This document shows, piece by piece, positions 1 to 7,633 of a stretch of 20,457 bases of DNA (its first letter is position 1; each line of letters begins with the position of its first letter). Source of the DNA: Geothermobacter sp964501815 (GTDB lineage Bacteria; Desulfobacterota; Desulfuromonadia; Desulfuromonadales; Geothermobacteraceae). The DNA is taken from the NCBI GenBank assembly GCA_964501815.1, contig CAZCUR010000045.1, forward strand, positions 1 through 20,457. Direction: 5' to 3'. Under the pieces are notes generated by a model. It did not search any database. It was not told the DNA's origin and saw nothing but the letters and a program-made list of their open reading frames with translations. Position numbers and translations under genes: made by a program.

Positions 1-68
1 TTCGCTTCGCCATCCGTGAGGGCGGCCGCACTGTCGGCGCCGGCGTCGTCAGCGAGATTATCGAGTAA
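1..68 (+). CDS. tuf: Elongation factor Tu, C-terminal end only (partial)
   Basis: Reading from base 3, the frame gives RFAIREGGRTVGAGVVSEII followed by Glu and a TAA stop at 66-68. This is the invariant C-terminus of EF-Tu, the end of its third beta-barrel domain. EF-Tu is the GTPase that delivers aminoacyl-tRNA to the ribosomal A site. Only about 21 codons are visible; the GTPase domain lies upstream of the window. The stop is 13 bp before rpsJ, the usual fusA-tuf-rpsJ order of many bacteria, so rpsJ is probably co-transcribed with tuf. Many bacteria carry two tuf copies, and this fragment cannot show which one it is. Confidence 0.93.
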   Translation, partial: RFAIREGGRTVGAGVVSEIIE

Positions 69-81
69 CAGGAGCGGTTCC

Positions 82-390
82 ATGCAGAGCCAGAAAATCA
101 GAATTCGTTTGAAGGCCTACGACCACAAGCTGCTCGATCAGTCGGTCAGCGAGATTGTCGATACTGCCAAGCGTACCGGCGCGCGGGTGGCCGGGCCGAT
201 TCCCCTGCCGACCGTCATCAACAAGTACTGTGTGTTGCGGGGGCCGCACATCGACAAGAAAAGCCGGGAACAGTTCGAGATGCGCACCCATAAGCGTCTG
301 ATCGACATTCTCGAACCGACCCAGGCCACGGTCGACGCGCTGATGAAGCTCGATCTGTCCGCTGGTGTCGATGTTGAAATCAAGCTGTAA
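82..390 (+). CDS. rpsJ: 30S ribosomal protein S10 (NusE)
   Basis: The 102-residue product matches S10 in length (E. coli has 103) and in its start MQSQKIRIRLKAYDHKLLDQ. S10 sits in the head of the small subunit. As NusE it also pairs with NusB in antitermination complexes and links ribosome to polymerase through NusG. The reading frame is open further upstream to base 16, but that extension overlaps the tuf stop and lacks family similarity. The ATG at 82 is preceded by AGGAG at 70-74, so I place the start there. It opens the S10 operon, 36 bp before rplC. The E. coli-type leader bound by L4 would need an untranslated region upstream, and the 13 bp gap to tuf leaves no room for one here. Confidence 0.97.
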   Translation: MQSQKIRIRLKAYDHKLLDQSVSEIVDTAKRTGARVAGPIPLPTVINKYCVLRGPHIDKKSREQFEMRTHKRLIDILEPTQATVDALMKLDLSAGVDVEIKL

Positions 391-426
391 ACGAACGTTT
401 TCGCCGCACCATCAGGGGTGATGACA

Positions 427-1068
427 ATGATTCAGGGAATTTTGGGTAAAAAACTGGGGATGAGCCAGATTTACACGGCGGACGGGCGACTTGTCCCCGT
501 TACCGTCGTACAGGCCGGGCCCTGTGTCGTCCTGCAGAAAAAGACTGCGGAGACCGACGGATACAACGCTGTCCAGCTCGGGTTTGAGCCGAAGCCGGCG
601 CACCGGGTCAGCAAGCCGGAGATGGGCCACTTCAAGAAAGCGGGCAAGGGTGCCTTTGCCTACAAAAAAGAAGTCGGCCTGAAAGATGTCGACGCTGTCA
701 GTGTCGGCGATGAGGTGCGCTGTGCCGATCTTTTCAAAATCGGTGATGTGGTCGATGTCACGGGTACCAGCAAGGGCAAAGGTTTTCAGGGGGTCGTCAA
801 GCGCTGGAACTTTGGTGGCGGTCGTATGAGCCATGGTTCCAAGTTTCACCGTGCTCCCGGTGCCATCGGCTGCAGTGCCTGGCCGTCCCGCGTCTTCAAG
901 GGTAAGAAAATGGCCGGTCAAATGGGCAATGAGCGCGTTACGGTGCAGAACCTGGCCATTATCGACGTTCGTCCCGATGACAATCTGCTGTTGATCAAGG
1001 GGGCGGTCCCGGGGCCGCGCAATGGTCTGGTGGTCATTCGCCCCGGTGTCAAGGTTCCAAGCGAATAA
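427..1068 (+). CDS. rplC: 50S ribosomal protein L3
   Basis: A 213-residue L3, one of the earliest assembling large-subunit proteins; its long loop reaches towards the peptidyl transferase centre. The N-terminus MIQGILGKKLGMSQIY and the loop segment VFKGKKMAGQMGNERVTVQ (residues 156-174) are diagnostic. Three in-frame starts are possible: GTG 418, ATG 421 and ATG 427. AGGGG at 414-418 is correctly spaced (8 nt) only for ATG 427, which also matches the family N-terminus. At the loop position where E. coli L3 carries the PrmB-methylated Gln150 (GSIGQNQ), this protein reads GAIGCSA, so that target is absent. The gene is 34 bp before rplD. Confidence 0.97.
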   Translation: MIQGILGKKLGMSQIYTADGRLVPVTVVQAGPCVVLQKKTAETDGYNAVQLGFEPKPAHRVSKPEMGHFKKAGKGAFAYKKEVGLKDVDAVSVGDEVRCADLFKIGDVVDVTGTSKGKGFQGVVKRWNFGGGRMSHGSKFHRAPGAIGCSAWPSRVFKGKKMAGQMGNERVTVQNLAIIDVRPDDNLLLIKGAVPGPRNGLVVIRPGVKVPSE

Positions 1069-1102
1069 CGGCCTGGACGTATCCGCTGTGAGGTTATAAG
1101 AG

Positions 1103-1726
1103 ATGGCTAAAATCACCGTTTACGATGTACAGAAGAACGCCGTTGGGGAGCGCGATCTCGCCGACAAGGTGTTCAATGATGACGTCCGCGGCTATCTGAT
1201 TCATGACATGGTGCGCTATCAGTTGGCCAAGCGTCGGCAGGGTACCGCCAAGACCAAGGGTCGGAGCGAGGTCTCCGGCGGCGGCAAGAAGCCCTACCGT
1301 CAGAAGGGAACCGGTAACGCCCGTCAGGGTACGGTGCGCGCACCGCAGTTTGTCGGCGGTGGTACCGTCTTCGGTCCCGTTCCTCGTGATTACAGCTTCA
1401 AGCTCAATCGCAAGGTAAAAAAGGCCGCGTTGCGCAGCGCCCTGTCGGCCCGTTACAAGGACGAAAAACTGACGGTGCTCAATGCCCTGACCCTGGAGAA
1501 GATCAGCACCAAGGGATTCGCTGAATTCCTCAAGCGTTTTGAGCTCAACGGCGCTCTGGTGGTGATCGAAGATGCGGACCCCACGGTGGAACTGTCCGCC
1601 CGTAACATCCCCGGAGTCAAGGTTCTGCGCGCCGAGGGCGTCAACGTCTACGACATCATGAAGTACCCCAACCTGGTTCTCACCGAGGGTGCTGTGAACC
1701 AGCTGGAAGGAGCACTGGCATCATGA
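1103..1726 (+). CDS. rplD: 50S ribosomal protein L4
   Basis: A 207-residue L4, close to the 201 of E. coli. It binds 23S rRNA domain I, and its extended loop lines the constriction of the peptide exit tunnel. That loop is visible as the Gly/Lys/Arg-rich stretch at residues 54-87 (RSEVSGGGKKPYRQKGTGN onward). In E. coli, L4 also represses its own operon by binding the S10 leader and aiding attenuation; whether this L4 does so cannot be read from the sequence, and the leader is not in the window. The ATG at 1103 has a modest purine-rich site (GAGG) at about 1090-1093. The stop overlaps the rplW start as ATGA. Confidence 0.97.
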   Translation: MAKITVYDVQKNAVGERDLADKVFNDDVRGYLIHDMVRYQLAKRRQGTAKTKGRSEVSGGGKKPYRQKGTGNARQGTVRAPQFVGGGTVFGPVPRDYSFKLNRKVKKAALRSALSARYKDEKLTVLNALTLEKISTKGFAEFLKRFELNGALVVIEDADPTVELSARNIPGVKVLRAEGVNVYDIMKYPNLVLTEGAVNQLEGALAS

Positions 1727-2010
1727 AACCGGTACATCAGATTCTCAAGCGCCCCCTGATCACGGAAAAGACCAGTATGGTCAGGGAAGGTGGCAATGTC
1801 GTCGCCTTCGAAGTCGCCCGGGATGCCAACAAGATCGAGATCAAGCAAGCGGTGGAAAAGGCTTTCGATGTCAAGGTCGAAAATGTCAACACCGTGCTGG
1901 TGGCCGGCAAGGTCAAGCGCTTCGGCCGTAACATCGGCAAGCGCAGCAACTGGAAAAAGGCCTATGTGACCCTCGCCGAGGGCAATGAAATCGATCTGTT
2001 TGGTGTTTAA
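1723..2010 (+). CDS. rplW: 50S ribosomal protein L23
   Basis: A 95-residue L23, a small alpha/beta protein at the rim of the exit tunnel and the main docking site for trigger factor, SRP and the SecYEG translocon. The family signature LKRPLITEKTS is at residues 8-18, and the extended hairpin (VNTVLVAGKVKRFGRNIGKR) follows. The ATG overlaps the rplD stop by 4 bp (ATGA), which suggests translational coupling. It also has its own AAGGAG at 1707-1712. A near repeat of the 14 bp found after the rplC stop begins at this gene's stop codon. Confidence 0.97.
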   Translation: MKPVHQILKRPLITEKTSMVREGGNVVAFEVARDANKIEIKQAVEKAFDVKVENVNTVLVAGKVKRFGRNIGKRSNWKKAYVTLAEGNEIDLFGV

Positions 2011-2043
2011 CGGTCTGGACGGGTTGAAAGGGAGTTGCTGAAA

Positions 2044-2868
2044 ATGGGCATCAAGAAATACAAACCGACATCACCCGGCCGCAGGCACATGACCTCGGCC
2101 AATTTTGACGAAATTACCCGGTCCACTCCGGAAAAATCCTTGCTTGCGCCGCTCAAAAGCACCGGCGGCCGCAACAACAAGGGGCGTATCACCAAGCGCC
2201 ACACCGGCGGCGGCCACAAGCGCAAGTACCGCATCATTGATTTCAAGCGTGACAAGCGTGGCATCCCCGCGAAGGTCACCAGCGTCGAGTACGATCCGAA
2301 CCGCAGCGCCCGCATCGCCCTGCTGACCTACGTCGATGGCGAAAAACGCTACATTCTGGCGCCGCACGGGATTCAGGTCGGCCAGGAGGTGATCGCTGAC
2401 GAGCGTGCCGACATCAAGCCGGGCAACGCCATGCCGATCCGCTCCATCCCGCTGGGCACCTGGGTGCATAACGTCGAGCTGAAGGTCGGCAAAGGCGGAC
2501 AGCTGGCCCGCAGCGCCGGTGCCTACGCCATGATTGCCGCCAAGGAAGGCAAATACGCGCAGCTGCGCCTGCCTTCCGGTGAGGTACGGCTGGTTCTGCA
2601 GGACTGCTTCGCAACGGTCGGCCAGGTTGGCAACCTCGACCACGAAAATGTCAAGCTTGGCAAGGCCGGTCGCGCCCGCTGGCTCGGACGCCGGCCGCAG
2701 TCACGCGGTGTCGCCATGAACCCGGTCGACCATCCGCACGGCGGTGGTGAGGGCAAGAGCTCGGGTGGCCGCCATCCGGTGACTCCCTGGGGTGTGCCGA
2801 CCAAGGGTTACAAGACCAGAACCAACAAACGTTCCGACCGCTTCATCGTGCGGCGGCGCAAGAAGTAA
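2044..2868 (+). CDS. rplB: 50S ribosomal protein L2
   Basis: A 274-residue L2, one residue from the E. coli length. L2 is needed for subunit association and for peptidyl transferase assembly. It has the N-terminal OB-fold RNA-binding domain (about 40-120), the SH3-like domain (about 125-200) and the C-terminal motif MNPVDHPHGGGEG with the conserved His at 230. The ORF is open from a TTG at 2035, but AAAGGGAG at 2027-2034 is correctly spaced for ATG 2044, and MGIKKYKPTSPGRR is the usual start. It lies 33 bp after rplW and 41 bp before rpsS. Confidence 0.98.
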   Translation: MGIKKYKPTSPGRRHMTSANFDEITRSTPEKSLLAPLKSTGGRNNKGRITKRHTGGGHKRKYRIIDFKRDKRGIPAKVTSVEYDPNRSARIALLTYVDGEKRYILAPHGIQVGQEVIADERADIKPGNAMPIRSIPLGTWVHNVELKVGKGGQLARSAGAYAMIAAKEGKYAQLRLPSGEVRLVLQDCFATVGQVGNLDHENVKLGKAGRARWLGRRPQSRGVAMNPVDHPHGGGEGKSSGGRHPVTPWGVPTKGYKTRTNKRSDRFIVRRRKK

Positions 2869-2909
2869 TTTCTTCCGCGTGGCGGATGCTAGTTACAGGA
2901 GATAGGTAA

Positions 2910-3185
2910 ATGGCCAGATCAATCAAAAAGGGGCCTTACGTCGAAGAGAGCCTGATGCGCAAAATCGACCCCGATGCGACCCCGGATTCCCGCAAGGTCA
3001 TCAAGACGTGGTCGCGCCGGTCGACGATTATCCCCGAATTTGTCGGCTACACCTTCGCCGTGCATAACGGCCGCAAATTTGTACCGGTCTTCGTCACCGA
3101 AAATATGGTGGGCCACAAGCTTGGAGAATTCGCCCCGACCCGCACCTACTACGGGCACGGCGCGGACAAAAAGAAGAAAAAGTAA
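2910..3185 (+). CDS. rpsS: 30S ribosomal protein S19
   Basis: A 91-residue S19 starting MARSIKKGPYVEESLMRKI, as in nearly all bacteria. It sits at the top of the 30S head, next to S13 and the A-site finger bridge. Central motif HNGRKFVPVFVTENMVGHKL and the end motif GEFAPTRTYYGHGADKKKKK are conserved. AGGAG at 2897-2901 is 8 nt before the ATG. Its upstream segment AGTTACAGGAGATA (2891-2904) is almost identical to the one before rplN. The lysine-rich C-terminus is normal for the family. Confidence 0.98.
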   Translation: MARSIKKGPYVEESLMRKIDPDATPDSRKVIKTWSRRSTIIPEFVGYTFAVHNGRKFVPVFVTENMVGHKLGEFAPTRTYYGHGADKKKKK

Positions 3186-3206
3186 ACCCGGCGAGGAGTT
3201 GTTCCC

Positions 3207-3539
3207 ATGGAAGCCAAGGCCAGACTGAGATATGTACGCCTGTCGCCCCGCAAGGCACGCTGGGTCGTCGACATGATCCGCGGCAAGGGGGTTCAGGAAG
3301 CCCTTTCGACGTTGCGGTTTTCGCCCCAAAAGGCGGCCGGCATCGTCGCCGGCGTGGTCAATTCGGCCATTGCCAACGCCGAGCAGAAAGGGGTTGCCGA
3401 TGTCGACAGGCTCTATGTCAAGACCATTACCGTCGACCAGGGGCCGGTGCTGAAGCGCTTTATCCCTCGCGCCCAGGGCCGTGCCACCCGCATTCGTAAA
3501 CCGACCAGCCATATTACCGTGGTCCTGGATGAGAAATAG
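3207..3539 (+). CDS. rplV: 50S ribosomal protein L22
   Basis: A 110-residue L22, the same length as in E. coli. The globular part opens with MEAKARLRYVRLSPRKAR. The long beta-hairpin that lines the exit tunnel and faces the L4 loop is the segment GPVLKRFIPRAQGRATRIRK, roughly residues 78-97. In other species, changes in this hairpin cause macrolide resistance and affect SecM-type arrest; nothing here looks altered. GAGGAG at 3193-3198 supports the ATG at 3207. It lies 19 bp before rpsC. Confidence 0.98.
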   Translation: MEAKARLRYVRLSPRKARWVVDMIRGKGVQEALSTLRFSPQKAAGIVAGVVNSAIANAEQKGVADVDRLYVKTITVDQGPVLKRFIPRAQGRATRIRKPTSHITVVLDEK

Positions 3540-3544
3540 GCATT

Positions 3545-3552
3545 GAGGAGGT
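3545..3552 (+). promoter_or_regulatory. Strong Shine-Dalgarno site deciding the rpsC TTG start
   Basis: GAGGAGGT, an 8-base complement to the 16S 3' end, lies 6 nt before TTG 3559. An in-frame TGA at 3544-3546 excludes any upstream start, so this site fixes TTG as the rpsC initiation codon. Confidence 0.85.
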
Positions 3553-3558
3553 AAGACT

Positions 3559-4209
3559 TTGGGCCAGAAAGTTCATCCGATAGGATTCCGTCTCGGAGTC
3601 ATCCGTACCTGGGAATCGAAGTGGTTCGCCTCTTCGAAAGAGTACGCCAATCTTCTGCACGAGGATATCAAGCTCCGGGACTATCTGAAAAAACGCCTCT
3701 ATCATGCCGGTATCTCCAAGATCGAATTGGAAAGAGCGGCCGGTAAGGTCAAGGTCAACATTCATGCAGCCCGCCCCGGCATCATTATCGGGAAAAAAGG
3801 TGCCGAGGTTGAAGCGCTCAAACGAGAGTTGGCCAAACTGACCGACAAAGAGGTCTTCATCAACATCCAGGAAGTGCGCAAGCCCGAGGTCGATGCCCAG
3901 CTGGTCGCGGAAAATGTTGCCCTGCAGCTGGAACGCCGGGTCGCGTTCCGCCGGGCGATGAAGAAAGCGGTCGGCCAGGCCCTCAAGTTCGGGGCCGAAG
4001 GTATCAAGATCGAGTGCGCCGGCCGTCTGGGCGGTGCCGAGATGAGTCGCCGGGAATGGTATCGCGAAGGCCGTGTTCCTTTGCACACCCTGCGGGCTGA
4101 CATCGACTACGGCTTTGCCGAGGCGAAAACCACCTACGGCATCATCGGGGTGAAGGTCCTCATCTTCAAGGGCGAGGTCCTCAGCCAGGAGCAGGCCGCG
4201 GCGCTGTAA
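3559..4209 (+). CDS. rpsC: 30S ribosomal protein S3
   Basis: A 216-residue S3 (E. coli 233; the difference is at the C-terminus). S3 forms part of the mRNA entry tunnel with S4 and S5 and takes part in unwinding mRNA. The type II KH domain carries GIIIGKKG at residues 74-81. The basic residues Arg131, Arg132 and Lys135, implicated in helicase activity in E. coli, are all present at the same numbers (FRRAMK). The C-terminal domain follows with SRREWYREGRVPLHTLRADI. The start is TTG, forced by an in-frame stop at 3544-3546 and supported by a very strong ribosome binding site. The rare start with a strong site suggests tuned rather than weak translation. Confidence 0.98.
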   Translation: MGQKVHPIGFRLGVIRTWESKWFASSKEYANLLHEDIKLRDYLKKRLYHAGISKIELERAAGKVKVNIHAARPGIIIGKKGAEVEALKRELAKLTDKEVFINIQEVRKPEVDAQLVAENVALQLERRVAFRRAMKKAVGQALKFGAEGIKIECAGRLGGAEMSRREWYREGRVPLHTLRADIDYGFAEAKTTYGIIGVKVLIFKGEVLSQEQAAAL

Positions 4210-4242
4210 GACAGATACGACTTTACGAGGAGTTCCCTGACC

Positions 4243-4654
<412 letters not shown>

Positions 4655-4665
<11 letters not shown>

Positions 4666-4843
4666 GGAAATGCGGGAACTGAGTGTTGCCGAACTGGAGA
4701 AGAAGGTGACCGAGCTGAATCAGGAGCTTTTCAACCTGCGCTTTCAGTTGCACACCGGGCACCTGGAGAATACAGCCCGTATCGGGCAGGTGCGCAAGGA
4801 CATTGCGCGCGCCAAGACGATCCTGCGCGAAAAGCAGGCCTAA
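4655..4843 (+). CDS. rpmC: 50S ribosomal protein L29
   Basis: A 62-residue L29 (E. coli 63). It is a small two-helix protein at the exit tunnel rim beside L23, near the SRP and trigger factor site. The conserved core ELNQELFNLRFQLHTGHLEN at residues 20-39 is the family signature. It starts inside the end of rplP (11 bp overlap), with GGGAGGA at 4643-4649 in the rplP coding sequence serving as ribosome binding site. rpsQ follows 22 bp later. Confidence 0.97.
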
Positions 4844-4865
4844 TACAACGCGACGGGGAAGACAG

Positions 4866-5123
4866 ATGACGCAGCGTGGGAACAGAAAAGAACGGGTCGG
4901 AATCGTTGTCAGCGACAAGATGGACAAGACCGTCGTTGTCAAGGTTGACAACCTGGTCAAGCATCCCGTTTACAAAAAGTACATCAAGCGTCGTTACACC
5001 TGCAAAGCTCATGACGAGAAGAACGAGTGCGGTGTTGGCGACAAGGTGCTGATCGTTGAGACCCGGCCGCTCTCCAAGGAGAAACGCTGGCGGGTCCGCC
5101 AGATTCTCGAAAAGAACGTTTAA
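4866..5123 (+). CDS. rpsQ: 30S ribosomal protein S17
   Basis: An 85-residue S17 (E. coli 84), an OB-fold primary 16S binder in the body of the small subunit. Signature segments are RKERVGIVVSDKMDKTVVVK near the N-terminus and RRYTCKAHDE in the middle. The frame is open upstream to 4803, but that part overlaps rpmC and is unrelated to the family. ATG 4866 with GGGGAAG just upstream gives the usual start MTQRGNRKER. It is the last gene of the classic S10 operon; rplN follows after 27 bp with no terminator visible. Confidence 0.97.
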   Translation: MTQRGNRKERVGIVVSDKMDKTVVVKVDNLVKHPVYKKYIKRRYTCKAHDEKNECGVGDKVLIVETRPLSKEKRWRVRQILEKNV

Positions 5124-5150
5124 GCAAGTCAGTTTCAGGAGATACAGGCC

Positions 5151-5519
5151 ATGATCCAGATGCAAACCATGCTCGATGTCGCAGACAATTCCGGTGCCCG
5201 GAAGCTCTGCTGCATCAAGGTCCCGGGAGGGTCCAAGCGCAAATATGCAACGCTTGGCGACGTGATCGTCTGCTCCGTCAAGGAGGCCATGCCGAACTCC
5301 AAGGTGAAAAAGGGCGATGTCGTCAAGGCCGTTATCGTTCGTACCAAAAAGGAGATTCGTCGCCCGGACGGCAGCCTGATCCGGTTTGACAACAATTCGG
5401 CCGTCGTCATCAATAACGCAGGCGAGCCGGTTGGGACACGTATCTTCGGTCCGGTGGCACGCGAACTTCGCGCCCGGCGCTACATGAAGATCGTCTCGCT
5501 TGCTCCCGAAGTTCTGTAA
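5151..5519 (+). CDS. rplN: 50S ribosomal protein L14
   Basis: A 122-residue L14, almost always 122 residues in bacteria. It is a beta-barrel protein at the subunit interface that contacts 16S helix 14 (bridge B8) and is the target of the silencing factor RsfS. The start MIQMQTMLDVADNSGARKL and the end RELRARRYMKIVSLAPEVL are typical. AGGAG at 5137-5141 precedes the ATG. This is the first gene of the spc operon by E. coli convention. The E. coli S8 binding site near rplE was not recognisable by eye. Confidence 0.98.
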   Translation: MIQMQTMLDVADNSGARKLCCIKVPGGSKRKYATLGDVIVCSVKEAMPNSKVKKGDVVKAVIVRTKKEIRRPDGSLIRFDNNSAVVINNAGEPVGTRIFGPVARELRARRYMKIVSLAPEVL

Positions 5520-5544
5520 AGCGAATCGCCTGGAGTCACTAACT

Positions 5545-5874
5545 ATGGCAGCGAAGAAATTTCACGTTAAAAAGGATGACACCGTGATGGTTCTTGCCGG
5601 CAAGGAAAAAGGAAAAACCGGCAAGATTCTCAGGGTACTCAGAGATGAGGAACGGGTCATCGTCGAAAACCTCAATGTGGTCAAACGTCATACCCGGGCC
5701 CGTCAGGCCGGCCAGGAGAGCGGCATTGTCGAAAAAGAAGCACCGATTGCCATCTCCAACGTGATGCTCGTCTGCGGCGCATGCAACAAGCCCACCCGGA
5801 CCGGGTATCGCATTCTGGATGACGGTTCGAAGGTCCGCTTCTGCAAGAAGTGCAACGAAATCGTCGACAAGTAA
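5545..5874 (+). CDS. rplX: 50S ribosomal protein L24 (zinc-ribbon form)
   Basis: A 109-residue L24, one of the two assembly initiators of the large subunit. The KOW/SH3 domain occupies roughly residues 6-40 (VMVLAGKEKGKTGKILRV). The C-terminal part has two CxxC pairs, Cys77/Cys80 and Cys100/Cys103, a probable zinc ribbon; E. coli L24 lacks it. The frame is open upstream to 5500 inside rplN. ATG 5545, with TGGAG at 5531-5535, gives the family start MAAKKFHVKKDD. The gene is 12 bp before rplE. Confidence 0.97.
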   Translation: MAAKKFHVKKDDTVMVLAGKEKGKTGKILRVLRDEERVIVENLNVVKRHTRARQAGQESGIVEKEAPIAISNVMLVCGACNKPTRTGYRILDDGSKVRFCKKCNEIVDK

Positions 5875-5886
5875 CGGAGTCTTTTC

Positions 5887-6426
5887 ATGGCCAGACTGAA
5901 GGAAAAATACGAAAAAGAACTGGTCCCCCGCCTGAAAGAGGAACTGGGCCTGAAGAACGTCATGCAGGTGCCCAGGGTCGAGAAGGTGGTTGTCAATATG
6001 GGGCTGGGTGAGGCCATCCAGAACATCAAGGTTCTGGAATCCGCGGCCGAAGAGCTTGAACGCATCACCGGGCAGAAGCCGGTTATCACCAAGGCGAAGA
6101 AATCGATTGCCCAGTTCAAGTTGCGTGAGGGGATGCCCATTGGGGTCATGGTGACCCTGCGCCGGGAGCGGGCCTACGAATTTCTCGACCGCCTGATCAA
6201 CATCGCTCTGCCGCGCGTGCGCGACTTCAAGGGGGTCTCCCCGCGTGCTTTTGACGGCCGTGGCAACTACACCCTCGGCATCCGCGAGCAGATTATTTTC
6301 CCGGAGATCGACCTTGACAAGATTGACAAGGTCAAGGGCCTGAATATCACTGTCGTGACCACGGCGCAGACCGATGAGCAGGGGCGTGCCCTCCTGCGTG
6401 AACTCGGCATGCCGTTCAGGAAATAA
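5887..6426 (+). CDS. rplE: 50S ribosomal protein L5
   Basis: A 179-residue L5, the same length as in E. coli. L5 binds 5S rRNA together with L18, forms the central protuberance, contacts S13 (bridge B1b) and touches P-site tRNA. The motif GQKPVITKAKKSIAQFKLRE at about 66-85 and the segment RDFKGVSPRAFDGRGNYTLG at about 116-135 are family hallmarks. CGGAG at 5875-5879 precedes the ATG by 7 nt. rpsN follows after 21 bp. Confidence 0.98.
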   Translation: MARLKEKYEKELVPRLKEELGLKNVMQVPRVEKVVVNMGLGEAIQNIKVLESAAEELERITGQKPVITKAKKSIAQFKLREGMPIGVMVTLRRERAYEFLDRLINIALPRVRDFKGVSPRAFDGRGNYTLGIREQIIFPEIDLDKIDKVKGLNITVVTTAQTDEQGRALLRELGMPFRK

Positions 6427-6447
6427 CCAGGCAGGCGGAGGAAAACA

Positions 6448-6633
6448 GTGGCGAAGAAATCGATGATCATCAAGGCCAGACGACCCAAGAAATTCAAGGT
6501 GCGCGAGTACAATCGCTGCCCCGTTTGTGGTCGGCCCCGGGCCTATTATCGCAAGTTCAACCTTTGCAGAATCTGTCTGCGCAAGCTGGCGTCCGAGGGG
6601 AAAATCCCCGGCGTGATCAAGTCCAGCTGGTAA
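6448..6633 (+). CDS. rpsN: 30S ribosomal protein S14, type Z (zinc-binding)
   Basis: A 61-residue short S14 with four zinc ligands, Cys24, Cys27, Cys40 and Cys43 (CPVCGRP...LCRICLR). Enterobacteria have a longer 101-residue S14 without zinc; this is the type Z form typical of Gram-positives, thermophiles and many delta-proteobacteria. It is a late-assembling protein of the 30S head. The start is GTG with GGCGGAGG about 8 nt upstream; MAKKSMIIKARRPKKFKVRE is the expected N-terminus. It sits between rplE and rpsH as usual. Confidence 0.97.
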   Translation: MAKKSMIIKARRPKKFKVREYNRCPVCGRPRAYYRKFNLCRICLRKLASEGKIPGVIKSSW

Positions 6634-6652
6634 TACTGAGGAGTTTCAGCCC

Positions 6653-7051
6653 ATGTCCATGACAGATCCAATCGCGGATTTGCTGACCCGGATCCGTAAT
6701 GCCGGGATGGCCAAACACCAGAAGATCGACCTGCCCTCCTCGAAGCTGAAGGTGGCCATTGCCTCTGTGCTTAAAGAGCAGGGCTATATCAAGAACTTCA
6801 AGGAGACCCCAGATCAAAAGCAGGGCATGCTGCGCATTTATCTGAAATATGATGACAATGCCCAGCATGTGATTCACGAACTGCAGCGGGTTTCGACTCC
6901 GGGGCGCCGGGTTTATGTCGGCAAGGACGAGATTCCCCGTGTCAAAAATGGTCTCGGCTGTGCCATCCTGTCGACCTCCAAGGGGGTTATGGATGATGCC
7001 GCCGCCCGTGAAGCTCAGGTCGGCGGTGAGCTGCTCTGTACTGTCTGGTAG
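6653..7051 (+). CDS. rpsH: 30S ribosomal protein S8
   Basis: A 132-residue S8 (E. coli 130), a primary 16S rRNA binder of the platform and, in E. coli, the translational repressor of the spc operon. The start MSMTDPIADLLTRIRNAG matches the family, so ATG 6653 is chosen over ATG 6659; TGAGGAG lies about 9 nt upstream. The C-terminal RNA-binding motif GLGCAILSTSKGVMDDAAAR is intact. rplF follows after 19 bp. Confidence 0.98.
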   Translation: MSMTDPIADLLTRIRNAGMAKHQKIDLPSSKLKVAIASVLKEQGYIKNFKETPDQKQGMLRIYLKYDDNAQHVIHELQRVSTPGRRVYVGKDEIPRVKNGLGCAILSTSKGVMDDAAAREAQVGGELLCTVW

Positions 7052-7070
7052 GCCACAAGGAGAGTTTCGC

Positions 7071-7607
7071 ATGTCTCGTATTGGGAAAAAACCGGTCGCT
7101 ATCCCCTCCGGGGTGAAAGTCGCCCTGGCCGGCAACGTCATTCATGTTGAGGGGCCCAAGGGAAAGCTGAGCCGTGAAATCAACCCGGCGGTCAACGTCG
7201 AGGTCGACGCGGAGCAGATTCAGGTCAATGTCGCGGACAGCAGCAAGGGTACCGCCATGCAGGGGCTGACCCGGTCGCTGATTGCCAATATGGTCGAAGG
7301 TGTGACCAAAGGCTTTGAGAAGGTTCTGGAGATCAACGGGGTCGGTTACCGTGCTGACCTTCAGGGCAAAAACCTCAACCTGTCTCTCGGCTACTCCCAT
7401 CCGATCGTTTATCCGCTTCCGGAAGGTGTGACCGCGGAGGTTGAAAAACAGACCAAAATCATCGTGCGCGGCATCGACAAGGAACTGGTCGGTGCTACCG
7501 CCGCAAAGATTCGTTCTTTCCGCGAGCCCGAACCTTACAAGGGCAAGGGCATCAAATATGCTGATGAGCGAATCGTGCGCAAGGCCGGCAAGGCCGGCAA
7601 GAAGTAA
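7071..7607 (+). CDS. rplF: 50S ribosomal protein L6
   Basis: A 178-residue L6 (E. coli 177) with two tandem L6 repeats of about 80 residues. It sits near the sarcin-ricin loop and the translation factor binding site. The start is MSRIGKKPVAIPSGVKV; the C-terminal signature EPEPYKGKGIKYADERI is complete. The frame is open back to 6915, inside rpsH, but AAGGAGAG at 7057-7064 places the start at ATG 7071. The C-terminus ends in a small in-frame tandem repeat (AAGGCCGGC twice) coding KAGKAGKK. Confidence 0.98.
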   Translation: MSRIGKKPVAIPSGVKVALAGNVIHVEGPKGKLSREINPAVNVEVDAEQIQVNVADSSKGTAMQGLTRSLIANMVEGVTKGFEKVLEINGVGYRADLQGKNLNLSLGYSHPIVYPLPEGVTAEVEKQTKIIVRGIDKELVGATAAKIRSFREPEPYKGKGIKYADERIVRKAGKAGKK

Positions 7608-7633
7608 TCGCTAACTGGGCAAGGAGTCAGACG

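Noticed and set aside
16..81. N-terminal extension of rpsJ
   Set aside because: It overlaps the end of tuf in another frame and lacks S10 similarity; ATG 82 has the ribosome binding site.
6915..7070. N-terminal extension of rplF
   Set aside because: It lies within rpsH, and the conserved L6 start with AAGGAGAG is at 7071.
7581..7602. Tandem AAGGCCGGC repeat at the rplF 3' end
   Set aside because: Two copies only, coding KAGKAGKK in a variable basic tail; ordinary low complexity.
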